From: Kingdonia uniflora
Taxonomy: Eukaryota > Streptophyta > Magnoliopsida > Ranunculales > Circaeasteraceae
Length of the DNA: 64,000 nucleotides
Reading direction: 5' to 3'
NCBI GenBank assembly: GCA_014058105.1
Contig: JACGCM010000428.1
Coordinates: forward strand, 806,001-870,000
Part shown: positions 20,760 through 31,960 of the stretch, piece by piece
How the letters are laid out: every line of letters begins with the position of its first letter
Position numbering within the stretch: position 1 is the stretch's first letter
Program-made: the position numbers and the translations under genes
Notes under the pieces: generated by a model
Seen by the model: only the letters and a program-made list of their open reading frames with translations
Told to the model about the DNA's origin: nothing
Databases searched by the model: none

Positions 20760-21200
20760 AGGGATAGAAAGATGCTGTGATTACTATGGGCGGCTGACAA
20801 GTTTTCGAGTTTGGTCAGTCTCTAGGTGCTCGCATGAGCGGGCAAGGCGTTTAGAGCCTTTCAAATTCCAAGTACCCCTGTGATTGCTGAATCGAAGGGT
20901 CTGATGGTAAGTCGAAGGTTTGGCTTGCATGGCGTGAAGCCAATCTCGTCCGAGTATACCAAGGTATTCGGACTTCTTGTCAATGACGATGAAGTTGGTT
21001 TGAAAGGGTAATGAGGCATATAGTAACGGGTAGGCTGATACGACCGGCAATGACTTTGGTCGATCCATTAAAACCTTTTAGTTCAATGTTGGCAGCGGTT
21101 ATGAGGTTTGTTTTCTTCATGGTTTGGATTGTTTAGAGAAAGAGGACATTAGCTGCGCTCCCAATATCTACGAGCATTGTATGGAGGACGAGGTTCTCGA
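20760..21200 (-). pseudogene. retropepsin (protease) of R4 pol
   Basis: The active site reads LVDIGSAANVLF at about 21140-21185 with the catalytic D-I-G intact, followed by a stop. The C-terminal half (20784-21068) has YLGILGRDWLHAMQAKPSTYH, close to the R1 protease. This is the only protease in the window that keeps its catalytic triplet. Confidence 0.82.
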
Positions 21201-21215
21201 TCTTAATCATGATGA

Positions 21216-23077
21216 CTAATGAATCGGAATGGGGGAAACGAACGTGTGATGTATCACAGTCGATGAAAGAAATACCCCCGAGTCGAGGGTGACAACTTGA
21301 TTCGGGCAGATGGGTAGGGAATTTCTTCTGATAGGTGAGCTTGTAACATTCTTTGACGTGCTTTCATTTTCTCTTGGAATGTCCACTGTGTATGTTGTTG
21401 ACTTCGATAAACTTGACTCTATAGATGTGTACCTCGGCTGGGTTATTAGTAGGGGTGGATAGATATTTGAGGTAAGACCCATCGAGGTAGTTAGGAAGAT
21501 CAGCAATATACGGGTGCAAACGTCCATCTCTGAAGATAAGTTCGAGAGAGTGCTAAAGGGCGAAGCATTTATTGGTATGGTGACAGTTGTATTTATGGTT
21601 GGCGCAGTAAGATTAGCCTGGTCTAACTTCAATGGGGAAAGGGACGCGCCAAATAGGGTTTGCCTATATGTGTGGTAGAAGGGTGCTGAGGGGGGCAGTG
21701 AGTATAGGCAAAACAGGCCTTGGTCGCTTCTTGCGAGCTTCGGTGCTGCAATAATTGTTGGGGAGTTTGCGGCTCTTAGTCTCCTATGAGACAGGAGCGA
21801 TCAGGGGTGTGGGAACAGAGTGGGGGTGTTGCCGAGGTTTATTAAAGTTTGCTGCTTGCGAAGGCTGGCTCTGTTTGCGGGATTCTTGAAGGCGCCCGTG
21901 ATCGATATAACCATTGACCTTCGAGAGCATCTCTTCGAGTATTTTTGGTTTGTAGAGGACTAGGTGCTCTTTTACTCGGCTATGATTCGGCAGAGCATTC
22001 AAATATGCCAGAATACCATTCGAGCAGTCAAGGTTCTCTATTTTCGGGGATTCGTCGAGGAATCTCCTGGTGAAGGCTTCGAGGATCTTACAGCCAGATT
22101 TTCTAAAATTGAATAGAGCGTCAACACTGACCTCTCTACCTTTGTTGAAGGAAAACTGGGTAATGAAAAGTTGTGATAGTTGCTCGAAGCTTCGTATCGA
22201 GCCATTTGGGAGGTTGTGGTACCATCGAAGGGGGTTGTCAGTAAGGCTCGTTGGGAAAAGGTGACATAATAGGTAGTCAGTCGTAGAGTAGATGCTCATG
22301 GCATTTTGGAATTCTAGGATATGGGATTTTGAGCCTGTGTTACGGTATTTGCTGAGTTTGGGGTCATAGAAGTTGGAGGGTATTTCGATAGCCAAAAGTT
22401 TGGGGCAGATCAGGTTATTGAGGCGGCTCCAGAAGTTTGTGGCTAGACTCACGCTAACGCGAATGACGGGTTGTATTTTGTGATCGAAGTCCTGTTGTGT
22501 AACATATGCAGGATGTGGGGGAGATTGATGAATTCGGGGGTTGTGAGGTCCAGCATGTGGTATAAAATTAGCGCTGCGTTCCCCGAGCCGTTCCTGAGCT
22601 GAACGGCGTCTGGGGTGTTTGGAGGAGCGGAGGGTTGAGTCAGAAGAGTCTTCTGTGGGGTGAATCCTGAGGTGGATGGAGTCGGTTGGGGGAATAATAC
22701 GGGGGAAACCTTCGGCACCGATGTAAACAGGGGGTATCTCGCGGTTTTTGTGAGGGTCGTAGGCGGGCGCGGGCAGATACGCGTGATGGTTCTAGTGCCT
22801 GGGATGGGCGAGGAGGTTCCAAGGGCTGTAACCTTTGTAGCTCTCGGACGGTATTGCGCAGTTCATCAATTGCTCTATTTTGTCTATTTTCATCATCCAA
22901 GCAGCGATTCTGTGCAGTTTCCAGTGCCAAGCGGTGGCTTTCACGCTCCTGGTTTAGTTGGTTCTGGTGGCGCTCTTCTGCCTGAGTAACTTGTTAAGAT
23001 AATAAGGCTATTTGGGCAGCTACTCCGTTAATAGAGTTGCCTGCCTGGGTTGAGTTGGAATGGCGTGTCGGTGCCAT
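21216..23077 (-). pseudogene. gag of R4
   Basis: Starts MAPTRHSNSTQAGN at 23077, with an early stop about 26 codons in. The N-terminal part is Gln/Arg-rich and likely helical (ALETAQNRCLDDENRQNRAI). The capsid core lies at 21784-22452 (FYDPKLSKYRNTGSKSHIL, then WYHNLPNGSIRSFEQLSQLFITQF, then FTRRFLDESPKI), the retrotransposon gag pattern. The nucleocapsid cluster C-x2-H-x4-H-x4-C is at about 21566-21608. Gag would form the particle. Confidence 0.85.
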
Positions 23078-23142
23078 TGAAGATAATCAGTTGGGGTAAA
23101 AAACAAAAGAAGGGGAAAGAGGAAGGGAGATTGGTAGGGTGG

Positions 23143-23162
23143 GAAGCACAGACGGTGCCAAT
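23143..23162 (-). other. primer-binding site region of R4
   Basis: Immediately inside the 5' LTR, the minus strand reads ATTGGCACCGTCTGTGCTTC. It is related to the TTTGGCGCC(A/G)TCTGTGGG-type sites of R9, R8 and R3, and decayed. I cannot name the primer tRNA with confidence. Confidence 0.6.
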
Positions 23163-23869
23163 TGTAGGGACCTTACTTCGTTCGGAGGTGAAGTTGGTTC
23201 TTACAACGTAGAATCAATCTTCAATCAAAGGGATGCAAGCATTTGGTCCAGAGTAAGAACTAACTACAGACAAGCACTTGTGTAGAGGCCAGAATATGAC
23301 TTTCTACGACCTCTAACGAAGATTTTTAAGATAGATTATATTACTAAAGAGTAATTGGTGGGTTTGAATACAGTGTGCACTGGGAGGTCGAAGGTAAAAT
23401 GCAAGAGGCCGGAAATAATTTTTCTAACCCCCACTTGGTTTCCCCTCTCCTCAATTTATAGAGTCATAGAAAGATGAGTCACCAAATGTGGGTCAGGATT
23501 ACATGAATACTGTCAGGAAATCCCGGTGAGTTATGGTACTGGCTCTGTCTGCACTGTCACCGTGACAGATGTCTGATGTATCTCTGTACTTCAGCACTGT
23601 GGCGCAGTGGTCGGCCTGTCACTGTAGCTGTAAAGACCAATCATTACGATGGCCTATTTGGTGAGCTGGCTGTCTGTCCCGTCATACTTCGACCATGTGT
23701 AGATATGGTCAAAAAGTGTCTGTCGCGACGCATTAGTCCGTCCTCGAAGCTTCATCTTTGGGGGATCTCTGGGGAGTCTGTTTTAGGGATTGAGTAGGCT
23801 TCGATGCATTCGAGTAGGCTCTGAAGTGGGCTTTGACTGTCTGTCAAAGTCTACGAGTAGGCTACTACA
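23163..23869 (-). repeat. 5' LTR of R4
   Basis: Pairs with 10535-11240. In plus coordinates it starts TGTAGGGACC and ends GGCTACTACA. The hairpin (23686-23715) is damaged on one arm. The TATA box is at 23453-23462. Confidence 0.92.
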
Positions 23870-23874
23870 CCCTA
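23870..23874. repeat. target-site duplication of R4, right copy (CCCTA)
   Basis: Exact copy of 10530-10534; R3 pol resumes here. Confidence 0.92.
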
Positions 23875-24830
23875 AGTATTGTTTGAGATCTTGGAAAGCT
23901 AATTCGTATTCTGGGGTCTAGATGATTTCCTTGGGTTGGCTTTTTTTTTTGGTGATGGGTTTCCCCAAAGAAGAAGGTAAAGAAGTTTGCATCTATCAGA
24001 TGACTTGGAGATAAATATGTGGTGAGCTGCGACTTTCTTCGTGAGTTTTTAAACGTCTTTCTTGGTTCGTGGGGGGGGGGGGGATGGTATGGCCAAAAGT
24101 TCTTTGATTTGTTATGGATCAAATTCTATTCCCCTTTTGCTTACTAGGTGCCCCCAAAATTTCCCAGATGCAACCCCTAATTGATATTTTTTAGGGTTTA
24201 GCTTCATGCGATATGTGCAGAGGATGTCGAAGATTGTTTGTAGGTTGGTTCAATGATCTTCTCTTTTCGAGATTTAATAGATCACGTCGTCGATGTAGAC
24301 CTCCATGATTTTGCCCAAGTGATCTATGAACATATTTGTGACAAGTCTTTAATATGTTGCTCCAGCATTTTTTTGACCAAAAAGCATGACTGTATAGCAG
24401 TAAAGGCCTCTTTCTGTTACAAATGTAGTCTTTTCTTGATCTTCTTTACCAAGTGGGACTTGATTATACCTCAAAATTGCATCCATCACAAAAAGAAGCT
24501 CATGTCCTGCTGCTGAGTCAAGGAGTTGAGGAATTAACAGAATGGGGAAGTTATTCTTAGGTGTGAACTTGTTTGGCTCGGTGAAGTCAACACAGACCCT
24601 GATTTTTCCATTTTTCTTCAGGACCGCGACTATATTCGAGATCTACTTAGGATATTTGGCTTCACAAATGAATCCAACTCGAAGAAGCTTATCAATTTCT
24701 TCATTAACCGCTTTTCGTAGCCGAGGGGTTAAGTTACGATACTTTTGTACTATGGCCTCACTTTCTGGGACAAGGCTCAACCGATGGCAGGCATTAGAAG
24801 GGTTAATTCCTGGCATTTCTTGAAAAGACC
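23875..24830 (-). pseudogene. reverse transcriptase of R3 pol
   Basis: Minus-strand RT. Visible are PGINPSNACHRLSLVPES at the start (about 24770-24830), LKKNGKIRVCVDFTEPNKFTPKNNFP, TTFVTERGLYCYTVMLFG, and the catalytic EVYIDDVIY at about 24280-24305 with YIDD intact. The thumb and connection reach R4 at FQDLKQYLG. A run of about 12 G at 24071-24082 shifts the frame. Stops occur at several places. Confidence 0.85.
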
Positions 24831-24999
24831 ATGGAAAGATATCGATAATCTTCTTTAATAATTGTTGAAGGGATTATTTCTCTTCTGATGAGAGTATATA
24901 GCCAATAAACGTACTTCGTCCTGGTCTATCAAGATCTATGGATTTAACTATTGTAGTATCGTGTTGCTTGAATGCTGGAGGTGGTTCTTGCTATAATAA

Positions 25000-25606
25000 C
25001 TATCCCTTTAAAAGATTTGATGCGTGAGAGTTTTTGGTGGAATTCTCGCATATTCGTGCTATAGCTTAACTCCCTTTGGTTTCATAGATTTTATGATCAG
25101 TTGGAAAATGTAATGCCAGGTGATATATCAAAGGTATTGCCTTGATAGAGTGAAACCAACTGTTTCCTAAAATTCCCAAGTATTTTAATTTAGCATAATT
25201 TAACAAATGTGGTTTCGGGTCCTACTTGAACAGGCAATGCTACTTCTTTTAAGGCTGATTCTTTCAAACCATTAAATTTTGTGATGGTTATTGTCGAAGC
25301 TTTGATTGAATCTTTGAGGCCTAAAATATCGACCACTCTCTTAAATAGTACGTCAACTACACTTCCAGTGTGAACGAGGAGCGTGTGCAAATAGTCCAAT
25401 CCTATTTTGAGCATTATCACCAATTGGTCATCATGAGGGTACTTGACATAGCTGGTATCACAGTCTTCAAAGGAAATGTGATATAGGCGTTTGGCTTTGC
25501 TAAAGATGGGTAGAAGTTTTGTAGAATTCTTGGATGATGTCATTTTTTTGCATGATGTGATTTTAGCATCTTTCTTTCGCTTCTTACCTTTTTCGTTCTC
25601 AATCAT
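25000..25606 (-). pseudogene. retropepsin (protease) of R3
   Basis: The 138-codon open stretch 25190-25606 begins with a Lys-rich linker and contains the active-site loop LLVHTGSVVDVLF (about 25338-25378), so the catalytic Asp of DTG is His. The flap and C-terminal part (YLGILGNSWFHS) continue past a stop to about 25000. Confidence 0.75.
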
Positions 25607-27224
25607 GTAAAGGTGGCGAGCTTGATTTTGTCACTTCTCTTGTTCGACTTTTTTCTTTCTGTTTCTTCTTCGAGGAACTTCTGGAGATTGATGAATTACT
25701 CCTGGAGCCTCCCTGCCAGGATAATATGATAAAAATATGTATACGAGAGTAACAGTTGTCAGTCTCATGACTATGGACATTATGATACTGACACAAGGGT
25801 TTATTCGGTATGTTTGGAATTTTCTGAGCTTCTCGAAATAACTTATCCCTCCTTAGGATTGGTAAGATGGCAGATAAGGTTGCCGTCATAGGTGGTAGGA
25901 TCGGGACAGGTATTTTTTTTTCCCGTCTTTTCTTTTAACGTTGTCGTTAAACCACCTATGTTGTTTGACAAATACATGATTGCTTACCGGTTTCGTGTGT
26001 GTCGGTGAAAATACATCTTTAAAATGAATAATTGAGAAGCTTTTCATTTTATTCTTCTTGGAACGTTCAAGCTCGATATAGTTATTAACCACATCAATTA
26101 TTTTGGTGACTGTCTTGGGTGTGTAAAGTGTAAGCTCTTCTCAAACTTTAGAATCGATGTGGAGTGCTAAAGTGAATGCTGGTACGATAATTTTTGGATC
26201 TAAATTCCTAATCTTTCTTGTTTCTTGCAAGAAATGCTTGTAGAAGTTTGCTAAGGTTTCTTTCACACCTTGTACAAAAAATAATAAAAAATCAATTATT
26301 ATCTCACTCTCTTTAGTATGTGCATAGTTTGTATCGAACAATCATTATAACTGGGCGAAGCTGGCTATCCATCCTTCGGGAATGGTGTAAAACCACCTGA
26401 GAGGCTCATGTTAAACAAATGACATAACATGTGATCAAGTTTAGAATACGAATCGACCGCTGCTTTGAAGTAACAGACGTAGGTGAGTGGATCGGTGAGA
26501 CCTGCTTATTGATGAAATTTTGGTATGTAGAAGTTATCTGGAATTAGCATGACTTCGAGGTGAGGGAAATTGGATTTGTCTTGATCCATTCCAGAGTGGA
26601 TCTTGGAATAGGATTGTTAAAATGTATTGCTTGAATTCGATTATTCATGTTATCTAAGGTAATGAATTGCGGGAGAGTGTTTGGTACAGCTACTGTATGA
26701 GGATCAAAATCTCCTTGTCTTTCTGGGCCCAACCACCCTTTAATTGGTCATGTCGAAGGAGGTGGTGGGGTTTGGTGACGTGTTCATCAACTTCTCTAGG
26801 TTGTCGATGCTGATAATGTGAGGCTAAAATGTCGTGATACCCTATCTGGGTTCCTCGATCTAGATCTGGAATTACAATTTTGTTCTTCCCTTGGTATGTT
26901 CCCCCTCTCTGAAGCTCTAGATCGATGATCACTTTGAGCCTATGGAGGTGATCCTTGTCGAATAGTGAATCTACCTTGTTGCCTTCGCGAACTCTTAATT
27001 TATTTATGATAAGTTCAGCTATATTGTTCCAAGGCATTCCTCCTTTCATCTCTCTCGACTTGGAGGGCATGAGCATGAATCCTTTAATATTTGAGCCACT
27101 GAAGCCTGTCTGATTCCATATGCTTCGAAAGCTCAATTAGAACATTATGAAAATTAACTGGTAAGATGCCAGCTGGAATGTCCTCGTTGTTTCTCTGGGC
27201 TCTAGAGGTACTTCTGGGGTTCAT
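25607..27224 (-). pseudogene. gag of R3
   Basis: Starts MNPRSTSRAQRNNEDIPAG at 27224, the first Met after the primer site. The capsid region is at 26141-26700 (VLYIPKFHQ-like phrases; ETLANFYKHFLQETRKIRNLDPK) and the nucleocapsid cluster C-x2-H-x4-H-x4-C (CQYHNVHSHETDNCY) at about 25755-25800, followed by a Ser/Lys-rich spacer. There are many stops. Confidence 0.72.
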
Positions 27225-27225
27225 G

Positions 27226-27290
27226 TTCCTGCAGACGACGCCAATTGGTTAAGAAAAAAGTAGAGTAAATTCCTGCAGACGACGCCAATT
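27226..27290 (-). repeat. duplicated primer-binding site of R3
   Basis: The 21-bp word TTCCTGCAGACGACGCCAATT (one base omitted here: positions 27226-27246) recurs at 27270-27290 with a 44-bp period. On the minus strand each is the primer-site sequence TTGGCGTCGTCTGCAGG. The LTR-proximal copy abuts the LTR; the second ends 2 bp before the gag Met. Confidence 0.8.
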
Positions 27291-27815
27291 GTAATAGTTA
27301 GTTTTTCGAATGGTAAACTTCGCAAATACTTTTAGTAATAAAGTTATGATGATCATGAAAATAAGGCTCTTCATACTAGATTTTACGTGGAAACTCAGAA
27401 AAACTTGGGAAAAATCACGACCTCGAGGAGGATTTTAGATGTAAATCAAATATGTGCTAGATTATTACAATTTTTACAGATATTTGATAAGTATACTCAA
27501 GAATGATATGTAAAAATCCATCCCATTTGACATTTGCTCTGCCAGTATTTATAATGGATACAGATAGTTACAAAATAATTGGTCTCCTAGTTTTATGGGT
27601 GATGGGCAAACTTTGCGGATTATGTGCAACGACTCTATTTGACCAAGTACAACAGTTACTGTAGAGCTTTGGATCTGTAGACATGGGCCTGGCACCTTCA
27701 ACTTGGTAATGTTAGTATTTCCTTGTTGAATCAGGGGATTAAATGATAAGATATATATCTTCGACTTGACTCTATTTAGCTTATCCTTATCGTATCTGGG
27801 GAATATGCTACTGCA
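27290..27815 (-). repeat. 5' LTR of R3 (right end inferred)
   Basis: Starts TGTAATAGTT next to the primer site; I place its far end at GCTACTGCA (27815) by analogy with GCTACTACA in R4. No second copy lies in the window, so the outer boundary is an estimate. Confidence 0.5.
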
Positions 27816-28364
27816 CCTATGGATCCACTACCGATCCATGAACACTATATATTAGTAAATATATACTATAATATTAATTTATACTATACAAGCATAATAT
27901 ATATTGGCAACATGGTACATTTTTAGCCTCTTAAATTTTAAAAGGGACGACAATACATGAAATGTTGTTTGAGGCTTGACACATCTCACCATAGGAGGGC
28001 ACCACTCAACTCTCTCTGGGTCTCTTCTCCCTCATCTTCTAGAGCTGTTAGGGTCTCGAAGATGGACGTGGTTATAAAAAAAGGATCCCTTCTTAGGTCC
28101 CTCCATGCCTAAATTTGTAGGGCAGGTTTTAAAGACCACGGGGTACTCGGGCTTACGTGATGCAGGTAATTTTAAAAGTACCTCCGCGGGGTTTTAGGCT
28201 TTATCTTTCCACGAAGGCCTGACAAAAAGTATTTTATCAATTTTAATGCCTTTTGACATGGCATGTAAGATGTTGTACTAGCTCCCCCTGAGACGTTATC
28301 GTTCAGGGTCGAGGAGGCCACCAACAATCCCCAAGCTCATGGGTAGCGGGAGCATGCTCCTACA
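27816..28364 (-). repeat. probable 3' LTR of R5 (outer end undefined)
   Basis: In plus orientation it ends GCTCCTACA at 28364, followed by a pyrimidine run (TTCCCCTC) whose complement, GAGGGGAACGAT, is a purine tract like that of R9 and R2 (GAGGGGGCGAT). The first about 100 bp are very AT-rich and may be flank. No partner LTR lies in the window. Confidence 0.45.
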
Positions 28365-29196
28365 ATCGTTCCCCTCAGCTCGCACTTGAAACGAGATTGT
28401 TATCATGAAGGGCCTATACTGCTGTGCTTGGTTATCCATTCTCTGCAATAATTGTTATCATTTAATAGAGTAATTTGATTATCCCCTAAATCAAGGTGAC
28501 ATGTGATGGGGAGTAATTATGAAAAAGTGTGGTTTGAAGTGTCCCATTACGGTGCACGCGTGAGCATGTTTCCCATGTATTGGCCTAACCACTCCCTTTG
28601 CCTTCTCACTCTCCTCTATAAATACACCTTTTCACTGAAGAAAATTTTCTTTCTTCTCTGCACATTCAAAGTTTAAAAGTTTCTTGTCTTTTGTCTTCTT
28701 TTGTGTTGTTTTGTAGTCTTGCTAGTGAAGTTTGGAGTTGGCGCTGTGGCATCTGCATTTTTCCTATCATCTTGGTAAGAAGTTTCTAACTTGCATTCCT
28801 GTTTTCATTTCTTGATGCAACTCCTATTTTGTGCTTAAATAGTGCATGAGTGACAATGTTAATTGCTAAGAGATTTTTAAGTCTCTATCACTTTCTTGTA
28901 CCAGTCACTTGCTATTTAGAACCATGTTCCTTTGAAAATACTTGTTCCAGAATATAACCTCTTTGGGACTTACCATCGGTCATAATTGCTACCTCCGTTG
29001 AAATGGTCGCCTCCTTATGCGTGAGGTTGCTAGGGGTAGTGGGGGCCTGCGGTGCTTTAGAATGTCCTAGTTTTCTTTTGGCCTGCTAGGTTATCTATTT
29101 TGGCCCTTTAATGGGCCACGAGTCATTCCTTTGCAAATGTTAGTTAACACTTTGCATGGGTGGTGCATATCGTGTTGTGGTCGTTGTGTTTAAAAG
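28365..29196 (+). promoter_or_regulatory. antisense promoter and leader of R5 aORF1
   Basis: TATAAATA at 28617-28624 (CTCTATAAATACACC) lies about 250 bp inside the LTR and is followed by a T/C-rich leader, then a donor CTTG|GTAAGA at 28775 and noncoding sequence up to the Met at 29197. The layout resembles the R4 aORF1 leader. No aORF2 gene is seen between LTR and aORF1 in R5. Confidence 0.5.
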
Positions 29197-29992
29197 ATGA
29201 ACTTTTTCAAAAATAGGTCTACGATCGGGGAGTCATCATCTAAACCCCTGGGTATTGTCCCCCTTCTCTGGGAGGGAAATAATGACCACGAAGTTGGAAC
29301 CTGTGCACCGTGGGACCTAGAAGCTGAATCCAAGATGGATATTTTTTACCAAAGTATAGCTTCTTAGGGGACCGGGCCCACGAGGCCTTAATAAGTGGTC
29401 ATCTTTGTGATATGTTTGAGACTTTCTTGCCCTACCCTAGTGAGTGGATGCCCCCTATCATGCTCGTTGCTTATGAGATAGATGAAATAAAAATAGAATA
29501 TCAGGACGCTGTCAGCTAGTGTATATGTTACTTTGGACAATTTGATACTGGTCTCCATTTCCCTCTGGATGACCTAATTAAAAAATGTTTGAATTCTTTT
29601 CGACAAGCGCCTGGCCAAATGAACAAGAATTTTTATCAACTTATGATGGGGTACCACCTAATCAATTAGTACGTACCTCCTTGTTACAACGTGGGGTATG
29701 CAGATGTAATAATAGCTTATAAGACTAGATATTACCCAAGGTAGTGGGATTCAGTCCCCATCGTCCCTTTGAACGAGTCTGAGAAGGTTGGGGCCTCCGA
29801 TAACCCAATTTCATTGCTCCGTATGACGCATGCGCATTCGACAGGGCGCCCTCAAGGTTTTCAAACATGTACATCTGCGAATGCGAGGGTTAGCGTCGTA
29901 TTGAAGAAGTCCCCCAAGAAGAAGAAAAGGGATGGAAAGCCAGAGGTATTGAAGGTTATGAGCTTAATTAACACATTTTTGTATAGAATTTA
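29197..29992 (+). pseudogene. aORF1 of R5, N-terminal part
   Basis: Antisense accessory gene. It starts MNFFKNRSTIGESS. After a frameshift near 29390 the conserved domain appears: MFETFLPYPSEWMPP, then GLHFPLDDLIKKCLN, then RQAPGQMNKNFYQLMMGY (about 29540-29660), matching the G-x-x-F/L-P and APGQLNPN pattern of R3. A basic linker (KKSPKKKKRDGK) follows before it breaks off at the edge of R6. At least four stops are present. The coiled-coil half probably lies on the far side of the R6/R8/R9 block, at 60543-61096. Confidence 0.62.
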
Positions 29993-30018
29993 AGCCTCTT
30001 TTACAGGTATTTTTATAC

Positions 30019-30728
30019 TGTCCTGAGACCCTTTTCCCCTAATTATTGCCTAGTTACCTCATTTTTAGGTTCTCTACTCTACAGGAGTCAATTTGGCAAG
30101 AAAAGTACTAAATCATAGCTAAAATGGCACAAGAACCACACTAATGAATTCCAGCAGTTTAGTAGAGCAGTTATTATTAAAATTTGTCTAGTTGGGCTAC
30201 ATGAAAATCAAGATTATCACTGAGACAAGGGACCAAAAGGATAGACCAGAATTCATACTTTACTAGTCAATCGAAATAAATCCTAAGAAGATGGAAGATT
30301 TTGGCCACCATCTACCGGCGAATACCACTAGCCCAAGGCATCTCACTAGTGATCACTGACTGAGGGTGGTCTATGATTGTGATTTGAAAATTTTGATCCC
30401 GAGGTGATCTAAAGTGAGCAAATCTTTGTCAAATACTTAAATTTCACAGTTGGAGAGAACTGGGGGTAGTTATAGGATAATTTAATATCAGAGTTTTCCC
30501 TATTTAATGTTCTATTCTATCTCTCCAAACCAACTTTTCATTTTTGCAGGGTTTTGGTGAGATTGAGAGCTAAATTTTAGTCTCATAGCCTTAAGCTCAA
30601 GTTTAATGATAGTTAACTTATTTTCTTTCATTAATATTGCTTATTAAGATGTTGCAGGGCTAATCCCCTCAAACTAGATCTAAGGGGGAAGCTTTATAAG
30701 TTTATATTTGAATTTTCTTGTAGATTAT
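30019..30728 (+). repeat. R6 5' LTR, left part
   Basis: Noncoding sequence interrupted by R7 at 30729; the LTR resumes at 34235. It includes the polypyrimidine/AT pattern and the phrase 'ctagatctaagggggaagctttataag'. The start TGTCCTGAGA is a guess, as no matching 3' LTR lies in the window. Confidence 0.4.
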
Positions 30729-31294
30729 TAATCCACAATACGAATTGAGAAACCCTAAATAGAAGAATAGAAGAACGCACAAATTGGTGAGAGAATTCTC
30801 TTTTAGAGCTTCAATTGCAAATAAAAAAAATCAATTACAGGCAAATTACTCTCAAACCCTAAGTCTTTCACTTAAAACTTGGATTGATCTAACATCATCT
30901 AATCTTACCTAGCCTTACCCCTTTATGAGGGTTACAAGATCCAAGTTACAAAACTTGGACAAATATGCCCTTAGATACTTAAAACAATAGGCTGAATCGC
31001 ACCTATGTTCAAACAGAACAAGTTTTTGTTTGAACAGAAAAAAATATATTTGAACAAACTAAAAGTCGGCTCGAATAAAATACTCAGACAGGTGTTTATT
31101 CGAATAGAAATAAAAGTCTATTCAAACTTAATGGGGGTGTATTTAGTCTGTTCGAACAAAACACTTAGACACCTATTTCTTTGTATAGAAAATGAAGTCT
31201 ATTAGAATACAAAGGGGTGTATTCGAGCAGACTAAAAGTCTGTTCGAATATACATTAAAAAATTCTGAAAAAATACTTAGATCCTTCTAGATTA
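30729..31294 (-). repeat. 3' LTR of R7
   Basis: Homologous to 33726-34234. It contains several inverted repeats built on TTCGAACAGACT/AGTCTGTTCGAA, the clearest at 31221-31249. Confidence 0.88.
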
Positions 31295-31309
31295 TGGCTC
31301 CCCCCTTTA

Positions 31310-31960
31310 GGTGCCTTGAGCTCCTGCTTAAGCAAGAACTAGAGATGTGGGAATACGGCGATGCCCATTTCCCTGTTGTACCAATTTGACTTGCTAGGTA
31401 GTTGACCTTTCTTCTTAACTCAGAATGACTCAATACTACCTTATCTTGTAGCATGAACATTCCTCTCTAGAATGTCATCCTCCTGCAACAGATCTTCTCT
31501 TTTCATCCATAAGTCATTAACTGACGGTAGGCGAGTGTTGATTGTAGAGTCTTCATCTAAAAGGGATGGCTCAAACAGATTTAAATGCTCAGCATTAATC
31601 ACCGAATACATCTTCATGAAAGGTGGCAATCCAATTTAAACTTACATGTCTTGCCTTGCAGCAACTTTCGGTAAAATACACTACGCCCTTTGGGATCATC
31701 ATATCTTACGACATACTATGACGGAACAATAGGCGGTATCTGCATAGGTACCAATATAGCGGAAATAGTTAGTAATAGGGGTTGAGATAACCAATCAGCT
31801 ATTTTTTTGTACACTCCCTTCTTATAATGTATAATCACTGGGAATTGTTGGAGAGACGACATCCACTTTATCTGGCAAGCTTATTGTAGTTTGGACTATA
31901 TAGCTAAAAACTGGAACGGTTAGTGATCAGAATGTACCGCAAACTCCTCTTAAAACTTCA
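31310..31960 (-). pseudogene. residual RNase H and integrase C-terminus of R7 pol
   Basis: At about 31850-31950 the frame reads QFLAI, then KWMSSLQQF, then IHYKKG, the end of a gypsy RNase H. After a deletion, 31441-31650 reads MKMYSVINAEHLNLFEPSLLDED, LPSVNDLWMKREDLLQEDDILE and so on, the C-terminal tail of chromovirus-like integrases. The catalytic cores of both enzymes and all of RT are missing. Confidence 0.7.

Larger units (their letters stand above)
10535..23869 (-). mobile_element. R4: complete 13.3-kb Tat-lineage element nested in R3
   Basis: Minus-oriented, bounded by two LTRs of about 706 bp and an exact CCCTA duplication. In its own 5'-to-3' order: 5' LTR (23163-23869), primer site, gag, protease, RT, RNase H, second RNase H and integrase; then a tandem-repeat spacer; then, on the opposite strand, aORF1, aORF2b and aORF2a; purine tract; 3' LTR (10535-11240). 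By eye the LTRs differ at roughly one position in ten, so the insertion is old. It is the most complete example in the window of the sense-plus-antisense architecture. Confidence 0.93.
4980..27815 (-). mobile_element. R3: outer Tat-lineage element, split by R4
   Basis: Minus-oriented Ty3/gypsy element made of two blocks, 4980-10534 and 23870-27815, separated by R4. From the right it has 5' LTR, a duplicated primer-binding site, gag, protease, RT, RNase H, second RNase H and integrase; then, antisense to these, aORF1. Its 3' end is displaced left of the window by R1 and R2. Joining the blocks at the duplicated CCCTA restores an uninterrupted RNase H entry motif (FQDLKQYLG, then YSHIISTPVD), which proves the interruption. 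All genes contain stops or frameshifts. Confidence 0.85.

Noticed and set aside
22660..22989. 110-codon plus-strand ORF in R4 gag
   Set aside because: Shadow of the Gln/Arg-rich gag N-terminus on the minus strand.
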